Shown: in pieces, positions 21,472 through 32,080 of the stretch
Numbering within the stretch: position 1 is the first letter of the stretch
How the letters are laid out: the number at the start of each line of letters is the position of its first letter
NCBI RefSeq assembly: GCF_038502225.1
Contig: NC_091298.1
Span: forward strand, 45,080,978 to 45,144,977
Direction of reading: 5' to 3'
Origin: Cherax quadricarinatus
Lineage: Eukaryota; Arthropoda; Malacostraca; Decapoda; Parastacidae
DNA length: 64,000 nucleotides
The notes under the pieces: model-generated
Database searches by the model: none
The model's input: only the letters and a program-made list of their open reading frames with translations
What the model was told of the DNA's origin: nothing
Program-made: the position numbers and the translations under genes

Positions 21472-22107
21472 CCAAGAGTTAATCTAAGAACTCGGGTGCC
21501 TCAAAGAGCACAACAATACGTTAATCTGGGCGACTACCACGGTGTTGTTATCATTGACATAAGGATAGGCATTACAGTTCAAAGGTGGACCAGGATGACG
21601 CTACAATTCACAACAATGAAAATATCTAATATAACAAAACGAAACTACACTGTGATATTTGACATCTCAAATAAACACAAAGAAAAGACAATGCAAGCAG
21701 CTATAAGTGAACTTATACACTGACGAGAGGCAAACATTGAAAAATACTGCTTCCACATATAGTTCAAGCTCCATCACAGCTTACAGAAAAACAAACACTT
21801 GCAGATACATATACTATTGAAAAGCACATGAACACGGCATAAAGTATAAACAGAAATAAGAAAACGTTCAACTGTACCAGGAAGCACACCATATACAAAA
21901 TGTACACCAATGACTTGTATTGAGGCATAAATGACGGAAAACATTCCTAAACGCTGTATATACAAAGCCATAAAGATATATCATCGTCACCGTCACATAG
22001 GAGACTCACATAAACACGGAGATCACAAAACATTCACACACTTGACATACACAATTAGACACAGCTGACCAGCCCGTTAGATTACCCACTGAACACTCAC
22101 AACTATC
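21472..22107 (-). other. L1-C copy 1, 3' untranslated region
   Basis: AT-rich with no gene of its own. It lies between the ORF2 end and the hammerhead array and continues beyond the array as 18660-18977 to the poly(A) tail. Confidence 0.6.
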
Positions 22108-25100
22108 TCAAATCTCGTAACTCCAAGGCTTTATATTCAGGCGGAAGTCTCTCTCCCATCTCCCCTCATATACCAACCTATTTCGACATTTTGCCCTATA
22201 AATCGTCCCCGCTAAAACCCTAATTCTACTGTTACCTTCAACGTGCCTCATAGCCCATGACACGAAAATATAATCGGCCACAACGTACGACACCGCACGT
22301 TGTACACGCAAGTCAACCCCACCTACATCAAAGCTCAACGCCCGGAGTACCGACAACCCTCCCCCCCCTACCAAACGCAAAACCCTACTGAACCACTCTC
22401 GTACCATACCTAAAGTCTCACAGAAATACACAACGTGAAAATCAGATTCCTCCATCCCACACGCCGGACAACCCCAGTCTTCCCCCAAACGCCTATTATG
22501 CAACACCACCCCGGACGGCAAGATTCCACATAAAAATTTAAAAACCACTTCCCGTACTTGAGCAGGCAGACGCAACTGTTGAACCCGCCTCCATATATCA
22601 CCCCACGCATACATGGGATACATTCCTTCAACTCACACCACGACTGTCTCCATACCCGCCCATTCTAAGGTACATAATTTTACACAGCGCACGTCCCTCA
22701 TGAGCAATAATACGCAGAGCATCGTGTCGCATCTAATTAAATTCCTCCCTCCCCACCACCTGCGCAGGTCATGATACAATTCACTTAACCCACCATGAAT
22801 CCCACCCAGTCAGAGAAAACGACGCTTCACGTAACATGCCATGACACGAGCCTCTAGAGGAATGAGACCCAACCCTCCGTGATGCATTGGTGTCTCCACC
22901 ACCGCTCTTGTGAGCCGATCGCAACCTGAACCCCACAAAAATCGATAAACTCTATGCAAAAGACTTTTGATGTCCCCCTGCAACAGAGGATACAGTGCAG
23001 CAACATGCCATACTTTGCTATAAAGCAGGACATTAATGACCACCGCCCTCTGATGCAGGGTTAAATGTCGCGGCCGTAGACTATTAAGCGCCCCAAGACA
23101 CTATGTACAACCCTCCCCGAATTACACGCCCTCATCTGATCGACCTCCCGCATATAATGAACACCACATATAGTGATGCGATCAACCACAGTCCACCCCT
23201 CTGCATCCACCCCATCCCCCACCCACTCCCCCAACTCCATAATCTTCGATTTTTCTCTCTTAACACACATCCCCGTAGCCTTGCCAAATATGTCAACAAG
23301 TCTCCCAACAAAACCCAATTGCTCCCGTGAACGTAATAACACAGTAGTATCATCTACATAACCCACAAGGGTCGGTCGACCACTACTCGGACCCCATGAT
23401 GGCTCTACTCCCCGTCCACAAACAGCCCATTGAAAAGGGTCCTGCATACATGCAAAAAGCATTTGAGACATGGGGCATCCCTGATGAATGCTCCTGCTCA
23501 AGTGCACAAAAACACCTAACTTCCCATTAACTTGTACTTTAAATCCCGCTCCATTGTACAACGAACAGGCCCACGTGACGACCTCATTTCCAAAACCCTG
23601 CCATCTCATAAATTTCCACAGAACCTCCCTTTCCACACTATCAAAAGCAGCTCGCCAGTCTAAAGCCAAAACACCACCCCCACCCCTTACCCCGCATTCC
23701 TCAACAAACTCCCTGATATTCCCATGACCATCATACATTGACCTACCTGGCACACCAAACTGACTCTTATGGATTACCTTATCAAACGCTTTCTTAATTC
23801 TATTCATCAAAATTTTCGCATATAGTTTATAATCACTACACATCAACGATATGGGATGGTAGTCCTTAATCGCTAACGGCACATCACATTTCCTAACTAA
23901 TACCAACATTGCCGTACGCTGAAACAGACCTAACACCCCCCCCCTCCATCGCATTGAGTAAACGAACCATAAAAGTCCGTATTACCTCCCAATGTTTGAT
24001 ATAAAATTCACAAGGGATGCCATCAATGCCTGGTGCCTTCCCCTTACTCATTCCTTGTAGTGCCTCCCACACCTCTGCCTCAGATATAGGCCCACCCATG
24101 AGAAGGCGATCATAATCATTTAACTCGCATCATACTCCTCTCCCCAATTCCTGTATTGCATGCTCACTCACGTCTTTACTTTGCATCTGGAGCTTACTTC
24201 ATATATCGACATAAAAACTTATCCCCTCAGTTGTTGTTAAGACCTGTCCCTCACTATACCCGTCAACTTCATCCTGCACCACTAAACTCACAATTTCAGT
24301 CGCCTTTCACCTTTGTGTCTGACTTCGTAAGACACAAGCAGACGGCTTGTCACCCCACAAAGCCTCCTCCACCCAACCCGAAATGCGCGCCCCATCGAAA
24401 ACCTTATTTTTAAATACCTGGATTTGTTCTCATTCACTGGGTAAACCCCAGATGCCTCTCCCTGCACATAACATTGTCGTAGATGACCCTCCAGGTACCT
24501 CAGAAAACCATACTCCAAGCGAGTGGCCTCTTTACCCCGATGCACATAAAAATCCTTAATTCGAGGCTTCACAACCTCATCCCACCATCGCGCTAAATCC
24601 CACCCCTCCCAAGAGTCTACTCCCATAGACGCCCATAAGTCTGTGAAAAGTGCCCTATCATCTGCACTTTGTAGCATCCGTGTATTCAATTTCCAGTATC
24701 ACTTAAAACGTTTCGGGAGACCCCCCCAGTCGAGCTCTAAAAAAACTCCCCGGTGGTCGGAGAAAAAGACATTCAACACACGCACATTGATTATGACCAC
24801 CCGCCGAGACACATACACCCTATCTAAACGTGCCACATAGCCCCTACGCACAAAAGTATGCTCAATCCCTAAGTCACGCCCTCCGCATACATCTACCAAC
24901 CCCAGCCCAGACAACAAGTCACCCAAAATAAGCGAACAGAAACCCGCCCCCCTCGGTTCAACATCTTTACGGTGCACCACACAGTTCCAGTCACCACCAA
25001 CCACAGTAATTTCCGGCAGGGACCTCAAATAATACACTAAGACATCTCTAACAAAAGTATTTTTAATATTAACATCATGTTCAACCGGCCCATATACCCC

Positions 25101-25415
25101 TACGAAACTTACCCTTCTACTACCCCAATCCCCCACGACTCGCACCACACGACCCTTCTCCCTTCCTCCCAATGTCTCATCACAAATGGGCTGGTTGCTT
25201 ATATCAACACAGCCACTCCACCTTTCAGACGTCTTGAGTGAGTCACATAAATGTCATAACCATCCATCTCAAACAAACTTCCTACCTTATGAATATGTTC
25301 TTGCAAAAAACACACATCCACAGCAAAACGATTCAACCACTCATGCACCTGCACACACTTTCTGACAGATTTCAAACCATTAACATTAATAGTTACACAC
25401 TTAACTGTGCTAAAG
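22108..25415 (-). pseudogene. L1-C copy 1 ORF2 (EN-RT), broken
   Basis: Read downward from 25415. APE endonuclease: INVNGLKS and FLQEH near 25390-25300, VGVYGPVEHD-type block near 25085, GDWNCVV near 24980, RLDRVYVS near 24815 and SDHRGV near 24755. RT: GKAPGIDGIPCEFY near 24030, HPISLMCSDYKLYAKILMNR near 23850, LALDWRAAFDSVERE near 23655, HQGCPMSQMLF near 23480 and VGYVDDTTVLLRS near 23360 with the catalytic DD intact. A C-terminal CPACGMEESDFHVVYFC zinc-type motif lies near 22460. Breaks occur near 25170, 24690, 24280, 24110-23950, 23060, 22810 and 22630. HQGCP, DYKLYAK and YVDD are L1/Tx1-like. Confidence 0.85.
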
Positions 25416-26653
25416 GTGGCTTTCCTCTAGGGGCCACAACTCCCTTTTTCTCTTTGCATCGGCAAGCACCCAAGGCACTCCCTGCACCTTTGGCAATCCC
25501 CGTGATATTACCTGCTGTCCTGGACTTGCACGACCCCCCCCCCCACCCGTGATTTCCGACAACGTCTTCTTCCCTGAACGTTGTCCAGGGGTCAAGACGT
25601 CATCGGAGTCGGACGGGGTAGCCGCACGCTTCCTAGAAACAGCATCTTCAGACATGTCAGTACTTGGAGTGTTCTCCTTATGAATGTCTGCCTCAACAGT
25701 ATGAACCCTCGAACTCTCCAAATCTCGCACTTTAGCTATCTGATCAGCATTATCTACATGTAATCTCACCTCATCAGAACACTTCAACAAAGGCACACAC
25801 GGCACAGAATCAGACTCATGCGATGCTAAAAGGTCACTCAATGCAGATACAATATCGGCGTCCATATCACCTGCCTCTCTTGCTAGAGGGATCTCACTGC
25901 TCACATGTTCCACCTCGTCCCAGGTAGAGTCACACAAGATGACTCTAGTAGCATGGCCCGATCAACCTCAGCACTCCACGATGTCAGACGCGGCGAGTCC
26001 TCGACAACCTCTTCTTCCAGAGCCTGACGGGGTACCTCGCCATCAGGACGACGACCACGCCCCGAGGGTGGCTGGCGCTGAACACATTGAGCCACCATGT
26101 GATCCAAAGTGCCGCAGAGGTGGCAAGTTCTTCTCTGTCCAGGATACGTAACATACACCTGGGAACGAAAATCCTCCAGGTGTACGTACGAAGGAATCGG
26201 CTGACGAAGGGACATTTTCAAAATAAATGACCCCTCCTGAAGACCAACATAGAGGCTATCAGACCACCTACCCATGGTAACCAGGTGGATCTTCCCATAA
26301 TGTTCAAAAACGTCACGTATATCGACTTCATTGGCCTCAAAAGGCACGTTTCGCACACGTACCCACGTATAGTACCGTGAAACGTCATGCAACTGGACAG
26401 TAACAGCTGGGGTGACTTGCTTACTTACATCCTGGTACTGGGTCACAATCTTCTCGTAAATCTGAGTATCACAAAACTTGACGAAGATCCGTGAAGCTCC
26501 ATTCAAGGCGATGCCACACATGGATTCACGCTGAATGCCATATGTATCACGAATGATTGCTGGCATTAACACATTTATTGATTTGCTGGTGATAGAGCCC
26601 TGTGCTAGTTGAATACAAACAGTATTAACACACCGGCGAAATGCAATCGCCAT
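25410..26653 (-). pseudogene. L1-C copy 1 ORF1 (RRM-like plus CCHC), one frameshift
   Basis: From the ATG at 26653 the protein runs 250 residues. It has an RRM-like segment (WVRVRNVPFEANEVDIRDVF, about residues 96-115) and one zinc knuckle CHLCGTLDHMVAQC (CX2CX4HX4C, about 177-190). A shift near 25910-25937 moves the acidic C-terminal part, ending with DSDDVLTPGQRSGKK and a short tail, into another frame down to 25410. Copy 2 keeps the equivalent region in one frame, so this is a single lesion. An RNA-binding RNP protein of the retrotransposon is the expected role. Confidence 0.8.
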
Positions 26654-26764
26654 TGTTGTTGATGTAGCAAAAACTCCTCAACCAGGTGTCGGGACTGAGG
26701 AGAAACAGCTGACAACCGCTCAGCACAACGTCTGAGCAGAGAATGCATATGAAGGCGTAGAATT

Positions 26765-27205
26765 AGGGGGGATATGATCGAGGTGTATAAATGGAAAACA
26801 GGAATAAATAAAGGGGATGAAAATAGCATGCTGAAAATTTCCAGCCAAAACAGGACTCACAGCAATGGTTTCAAGTTGGAAAAATTCAGATTCAGGAAGG
26901 ATATAGGAAAGCACTGGTTTGGTAATAGAGTTGTGGATGAGTGGAACAAACTCTCGAGTACAGTTATTGAGGCTAAAACGTTGTGTAGTTTTAAAAATAG
27001 GTTAGATAAATACATGAGTGAGTGTGGGTGGGTGTGAGTTGGACCTGACTAGCTTGTGGTGCTTGGTCTGGTGCCATGCTCCTTCCTTAAGTGGAAGTGA
27101 CCAGACTGGGTGGGTCATTGGGCTTATCCGGTGGGGGGACATGGACCTGCTCTGCATGGGTCAGTAGGCCTGTTGCAGTGTCCCTTCTTTCTTATGTTCT
27201 TATGT
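26765..27205 (+). pseudogene. CR1-B (host copy), segment 3: C terminus and 3' end
   Basis: Continues CR1-B after L1-C: RDMIEVYKWKTGINKGDEN, RFRKDIGKHWFGNRVVDEWN and LCSFKNRLDKYMSECG (26770-27030). The 3' UTR follows, ending TTCTTATGTTCTTATG, the short terminal repeat of this family, seen also at 45856-45876. The ORF2 stop is near 27037. Element E resumes directly after. Confidence 0.85.
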
Positions 27206-28610
27206 ACTACTTGCTCTCGTGTCTGACTGGAAGCTTGGATGGCTGGGAAAACTGCAGAGCGAAGCAATGATGATCATCCTAGGACACCCTTATACTGCCA
27301 AAATTTTAAATGTGCAAAAATAACATGATATTCCAAGCATTAGAGATCGTGTTACTGAAAGAAATATCTCCATTGGGGTCAATATGCTTAGGTTAGCCCA
27401 TTCAAACCCCTGCACAAAAGCCCTCCAAACTTTCCTCAGCACTGGTGAACACCCGTCCAGATGGATCTAGAAAAACTGGAACCGACCTCCGCATGATCCA
27501 GCTACATGATCTGTGTCAAGTTAGGCAAAAGAGACACTTCCCTGCTCCATGGGATGTTACTCCATTCCAAACTACCACTCCTCCATTCCCCCCAAAACTC
27601 TTCTTAAACCACAACCAAAGCTTCGTCTTGGAGCCAAACATGATGCCTTAAGCTGTATTGATAACTTAGTCACACAGAGCACTTTTAAACAAATTATTTA
27701 CGTTGATGGTTCTGTTCACCAGTCCACTGGTGCAGCTGGTAGTGCTGCTGTTGTCGTACACTGGTGCAGCTGGTAGTGCTGCTGTTGTCGTACACTGGTG
27801 CAGCTGGTAGTGCTGCTGTTGTCGTGCACAGTGATGGCTTTCATAAAGAAACTGGAGCACGCATCAATAATTGGGCCTCTACCCTTCAGACAGAACTGTT
27901 TGCCATACTCCTTGCGCTGAAATGCATCCATGTATCTAAGGTTGATACTTTAACTGTAACTGATTCTCTGTCATCTATAAATGTTCTCAACTCATTAAGT
28001 ATGAATTGTGGCATGATTGTGTCAGAAGCCAGACATAGGTATTGTAAGATTGTGGACAGTGGAGTCAGAGTGCACATGCTGCGGATACCATCTCACATTG
28101 GTCTTCAGATGCATGATAGAACTGATAAACTGGCTAAGTTGTATGCTTTAAAAGACGGAGTTGATTACAATCTTGGCTTGTCAGTTAGCAGTTTGAGAAC
28201 AATTATACGAAAAAAAACTTCAAATGAACTTTATTACCTTAAGACTTAGGGAGACTGACACCAATCAGTCCATCTATCATCATTCTATCATGCAGGAGGA
28301 GCCACATGTCTATGGTGCATCCAACAAAATAAGCCGACTCTTGGATGTCACTACCGCCCGGCTCCGGCTGGGTTACAAGTATCTTTGGCAGGTTAAATCA
28401 CCACCACCAGATGTAGACCAAACGAAATGTAAACTTTGCCAGATGGACTATTGTCACACCCTGCGTCATTATGTACTGGAGTGCGATAAAATTAATGAAT
28501 TTAGAGACAACTCACTCAGAAATGTTCAAGAAATGGCAAAGTATTTTATCCACAGTGGTATATTACAGACCATTCTGGAGAAATACCCTGACTTTGCTAG
28601 CTGTATATAA
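27206..28610 (+). pseudogene. Element E ORF2, 3' part: connection, RNase H, C terminus
   Basis: Continues the RT cut at 14487. After the WKLGWLGKLQSEAMMIILG connection segment comes RNase H: IIYVDGS (first Asp), TELFAILLALKC (Glu), LTVTDSLSSINVL (Asp) and RIPSHIGLQMHDRTDKLAK (His and last Asp), at 27695-28140. A 34-bp triplication inside it shifts the frame. A further shift near 28240 leads to a CX2C...H...C C-terminal zinc motif (CKLCQMDYCHTLRHYVLEC, 28430-28486). RNase H after RT is characteristic of the I group. A TAA stop at 28608-28610 ends it; no clear 3' tail precedes the GT array. Confidence 0.85.
27727..27828 (+). repeat. 34-bp tandem triplication inside RNase H
   Basis: Three copies of a 34-bp unit starting CTGGTGCAGCTGGTAG (27727, 27761, 27795). 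The 68 extra bases shift the frame by two, exactly the difference between the open frames before and after it. Confidence 0.9.
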
Positions 28611-28619
28611 TGCATTACC

Positions 28620-28792
<173 letters not shown>

Positions 28793-29035
28793 CGCTCGTG
28801 TGGGTGTATGACCCACTTAGTATTTGTATTTATAACTCATTACAATTGTGACCAGGTGTGGACGTATCAGTGGCTCATTACTTTGTAATTTGTTCATGAC
28901 TGTAACCATGTATAGGAGTGTAGATGGTTCATTACCTTTGTAACTTGCCATGATTGTGACCAGATCTACCTGGAGTTCATTACCTTTGTAACTTGATAAA
29001 TTAGACACATGTGCAACTGTTGGGTATCTTTAATG

Positions 29036-29074
29036 AGGAAAAGTTTCGCCACACAGTGGCTTCATCAGTCCATA
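29036..29074 (-). ncRNA. Hammerhead motif, left arm of foldback 2 (damaged)
   Basis: CTGATGA and stem II GCCAC/GTGGC are intact, but GAAACGTTT has become GAAACTTTT. The stem III palindrome is lost and cleavage is unlikely. Confidence 0.5.
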
Positions 29075-29076
29075 CA

Positions 29077-29115
29077 AAGGACTGATGAAGCCACTGTGTG
29101 GTGAAACGTTTCCTC
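29077..29115 (+). ncRNA. Hammerhead motif, right arm of foldback 2
   Basis: AGGA-CTGATGA, stem II GCCAC/GTGGT (last pair G-U), GAAACGTT, TCCT. Stem I has four pairs (AGGA/TCCT). The downstream signal has decayed to GATAAAG. Confidence 0.65.
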
Positions 29116-29310
29116 GATAAAGATACCCAAGAGTTGCACATGTGTCTAATTTATCAACGTGTCGGTTCTTTGAACCATTCATCTACAAACCTTTGTAACT
29201 TGTCATGATTGTGACCAGATCTACCTAGAATTCATTACCTTTGTAACTAGTTCATCTATTACAACTTTGAGGTCCAGTCCCTGGACCCATTATGTACCTC
29301 TGTAATCTTT

Positions 29311-29543
29311 TGACTACCACCCACAGGATGGGTACGGGGTGACTACCGCCCACAGGATGGGTACGGGGTGACTACCGCCCACAGGATATGTACGGGGTGA
29401 CTACCGCCCACAGGATGGGTACGGGGTGACTACCGCCCACAGGATGGGTACGGGGTGACTACCGCCCACAGGATGGGTACGGGGTGACTACCGCCCACAG
29501 GATGGGTACGGTGTGACTACCGCCCACAGGATGGGTATGGGGT
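29311..29543. repeat. 29-bp satellite, about 8 copies
   Basis: Unit GACTACCGCCCACAGGATGG plus GTACGGGGT, nearly identical between copies. Confidence 0.95.
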
Positions 29544-29984
29544 GCATAATAAAAATATTAAACTAACTACTGTTCAGGTAACTACTTCATGGATACTAGT
29601 AGTAGTACAGCCAAAATGATACGGATACAGGGAAGGATTTAAGAAGTCTAGGAATATATATAATATACAGAAATCGTGCGTAGTGACATGACACAATGAG
29701 CCGAAGACAAAGGCAGACAGAAATCACAAGGGAAGGAAAACTCAGAGAAAGTGCATCACATCGACTGATCACATTTCTCAGGTATCAGGTAATGAAGTGT
29801 GTAAGATGTTAAATATTTCTTTACCATTGGTTAATGTACTATTTTCATGTTCCTTTTTTTTTTTTTGGTCAGACCATCGGTGAAAATGGATCTCTATAAT
29901 TCCTAACAGAAGATAACTTGATGATCCCCAGAATTCTCTAAGTCAACAACATGGGCACTTCAACCCCAGGGTTCTCAACCAGGA
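29544..29984. other. Unassigned unique region
   Basis: No coding trace, RNA gene or known repeat recognised; a T11 run lies near 29856-29866. Confidence 0.5.
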
Positions 29985-30245
29985 ACTTGACTATCTCCAG
30001 GGTTCTCCAGGTTCACAACTAGGAACTTGATTATCCCCAGGGTTCTCCAGGTTCACAACCAGGAACTTGACTATCCCCAGGGTTCTCCAGGTTCACAACC
30101 AGGCACTTGACTATCCCCAGGGTTCTCCAGGTTCACAACCAGGAACTTGACTACCCCCAGGGTTCTCCAGGTTCACAACCAGGCATTTTACTATCCCCAG
30201 GGCTCTCCAGGTTCACAACCAGGAACTTGGCGATCACCAGGGTTC
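29985..30245. repeat. 40-bp minisatellite, about 6-7 copies
   Basis: Unit CCAGGTTCACAACCAGGAAC plus TTGACTATCCCCAGGGTTCT with scattered substitutions. A short GC-rich GGTGCCCCGGTACCC stretch leads to the SINE. Confidence 0.95.
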
Positions 30246-30296
30246 TCAAGGGTGCCCCAATGCCCCGGTACCCTGGTGCCCCGTACCCAGGTGCCC

Positions 30297-30593
30297 CGGT
30301 GGCCTGGTGGCTAAAGCTCTCGCTTCACACACGGAGGGCCCGGGTTTGATTCCCAGCTGGTGGAAACATCTCGAAACGTTTCCTTACACCTGTTGTCCTG
30401 TTCACCTGGCAGCAAACAGCTTCCTGGGTGTTAGTCCACTGGTGTGGGTCGCATCCTGGGGGACAAGATTGAGGACCCAAATGGAAATAAGACAGACAGT
30501 CCTCGACGAAGCACTGTCTTTCTTGGGTTGTCGTGGGTGGCTAACCCTCCGGGGTTAAAAATCCGAAGAAAATCTTATCTCTTATCTTATCTT
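30297..30593 (+). mobile_element. tRNA-derived SINE, apparently full length
   Basis: The head reads as a tRNA-like promoter: GTGGCCTGGTGGCTAAAGCT (A box) and GGGTTTGATTCCCAG (B box), about 35 nt apart. A tRNA-unrelated body follows, and the 3' end is a (TCTTATC)-type simple repeat. Other pieces lie at 36143-36233 (3' end) and 44399-44576 (5' half), both minus strand. Transcription by RNA polymerase III is expected from the boxes. Confidence 0.8.
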
Positions 30594-30942
30594 ACCAGAG
30601 CACACGATGATGCTAGTGTATTATACATTAAAATTATATCTGTTTACTACTTTGTAAATAGGAGTAACTGTGAAAGAAACGTGCAGAATTGTTTCCATAG
30701 TGAAACATCCAACAGTCTCCTAAATCCAAAATATATATTTATTGCTAAGTATATTAGAAATCTAGTCTACACGTCGTCATTTTCCAGCATTAGACAAAGA
30801 ACATTAACCCGACAAGCAGGTGAATTTCAACAGCTATGTGAAGAGAAGCACCTGATGTGTGCACATTTTTCACCTTAAAATGAAGAATAAAACTGGAGGG
30901 ACGACCATGTTATTACAATATACCCAACTCCATTATTATTAT
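30594..30942. other. Unassigned AT-rich region
   Basis: No convincing gene or repeat seen between the SINE and the I-clade tail fragment. Confidence 0.4.
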
Positions 30943-31165
30943 AATCATGTGCAAGTGCTAAACCCGTAGGATTATGTAGCGCCTGTGGAGGGGGGGAGGG
31001 GGAAGGAAGGTATGAAGGTTCAATTCAGGGAGCTGGAGCAGAAATTAAATTCCCTTGATCAAGAGCCCCTCAAGAGCGTCAAGAAGCCTCCATTGAGGGG
31101 CCACCCTACTGTAACCAGGTCTCTTTCTTCCAGATCTTACCTTCTAGTCTCTCTGAGGCAGTATT
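30943..31165 (-). mobile_element. 3'-tail fragment related to I-clade element D
   Basis: On the minus strand it ends GATTATAATAATAATGG, a TAA-type tail, preceded by GGGTTTAGCACTTG, which parallels the tail of element D (GGCTTAGCGCTTC...GATTATAATAATAAT). No coding part, so it is a 5'-truncated copy or a short derivative. Confidence 0.5.
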
Positions 31166-31867
31166 AAGGCAACAAGACAGTCACCCTCGCTATCAACAAG
31201 AGTCTCCCTCGCTGTCAATAAGACAGTCTCCCTCGCTGTCAACAAGACAGTCTACCTTGCTATCAACAAGACAGTCACCCTCGCTATCAACAAGACAGTC
31301 TAACTCGCTGTCAACAAGACAGTCTCCCTCGCTATCAACAAGACAGTCTACCTCGCTGTCAACAAGACGGTCTCCCTCGCTATCAACAAGACAGTCACCC
31401 TCGCTATCAACAAGACAGTCTAACTCGCTGTCAACAAGACAGTCTCCCTCGCTATCAACAAGACAGTCTCCCTCGCTGTCAACAAGACAGTCTCCCTCGC
31501 TATCAACAAGACAGTCTACCTCGCTGTCAACAAGACAGTCTCCCTCGCTATCAACAAGACACTCTCCCTCGCTGTCAACAAGACAGTCTCCCTCGCTATC
31601 AACAAGACAGTCTCCCTTGCTATCAACAAGACAGTCTCCCTCGCTATCAACAAGACAGTCACCCTCGCTATCAACAAGACAGTCACCCTCGCTATCAACA
31701 AGACAGTCACCCTCGCTATCAACAAGACAGTCTCCCTCGCTATCAACAAGACAGTCTCCCTCGCTGTCAACAAGACAGTCTCCCTCGCTATCAACAAGAG
31801 TCTCCCTCGCTGTCAACAAGACAGTCTCCCTCGCTATCAACAAGACAGTCTACCTCGCTGTCAACAA
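31166..31867. repeat. 24-bp satellite, block 1 (about 29 copies)
   Basis: Unit ACAGTCTCCCTCGCTATCAA plus CAAG with recurring variants (GCTGTC, GTCACC, TCTACC). The period is a multiple of three, so all frames translate to 8-residue repeats. Confidence 0.97.
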
Positions 31868-32080
31868 GATAGTTCCTGACTATGGAACTGAACTTCTCCA
31901 GGCTGAGGGACTGACAACCTCAAATTCTACGACTTCAAGGGTGATGGACTGATTACATCGTCTTCACATCTCTACTGCTCCTGTCTACTTTCTGTATTCG
32001 ACTGAAGAAGCTTACTGTGTAGGCGAAACGTTTCGGAATAAAGTTGCCTAACTGTTGCCTATGTGTCTTACCTACCAAGA
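31868..32080 (+). mobile_element. Hammerhead unit inserted in the 24-bp satellite
   Basis: About 210 bp of non-satellite sequence. Its layout parallels the 422-bp units: GAGGGACTGACAACCTCA-type and GACTGATTACATCGTCTTCA segments, a hammerhead, GGAATAAAG and TTGCC...TATGTGTCTTACC. It is a single unit in one orientation, unlike the inverted pairs elsewhere. No target duplication can be scored in a tandem repeat. Confidence 0.65.
31996..32044 (+). ncRNA. Hammerhead ribozyme motif, best-paired copy
   Basis: ATTCGA-CTGAAGA (CUGANGA), stem II GCTTAC/GTAGGC with a TGT loop (six pairs, one G-U), GAAACGTTT with palindromic stem III, then TCGGAATAAAG. Stem I pairs TTCGA with TCGGA (five pairs, one U-G). 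The stem II and stem I sequences differ from the other families while pairing is kept. Confidence 0.7.

Larger units (their letters stand above)
18660..26751 (-). mobile_element. L1/Tx1-like retrotransposon L1-C copy 1
   Basis: Minus-strand element, full length in layout, bounded by a 13-bp target duplication AAGGCGTAGAATT (18647-18659 and 26752-26764). That sequence occurs once, uninterrupted, in the other CR1-B copy (45429-45441). A T-run at 18658-18668 is the poly(A) tail on the minus strand, preceded there by AAATAAAA. ORF1 lies at the 5' side (26653 downward), ORF2 follows (about 25415-22108), and the long 3' region contains the hammerhead array (18978-21471). Without the array it is about 5.6 kb, the same as copy 2. 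Confidence 0.85.
28996..29188. mobile_element. Hammerhead-bearing foldback insertion 2
   Basis: A 193-bp insertion with a 14-bp direct repeat ACCTTTGTAACTTG on both sides (28982-28995 and 29189-29202). The arms are inverted and meet with almost no spacer at CATACAAAG/GACTGATG (about 29070-29082). Terminal sequences match foldback 1: TAAATTAGACACATGTGCAACT on the left and GTGTCGGTTCTTTGAACC plus CATTCATCTAC on the right. The local repeat contains the target sequence anyway, so the duplication is slightly less secure than in foldback 1. Confidence 0.8.
28797..29310. repeat. Degenerate 48-bp minisatellite around foldback 2
   Basis: Four or so diverged units of the type TTCATTACCTTTGTAACTTG...GACCAGATCTACC, with foldback 2 inserted in one of them. 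No gene. Confidence 0.65.

Noticed and set aside
22810..24840. Plus-strand Pro/Thr-rich frames
   Set aside because: Shadows of L1-C ORF2 on the minus strand; no independent domain or start context.
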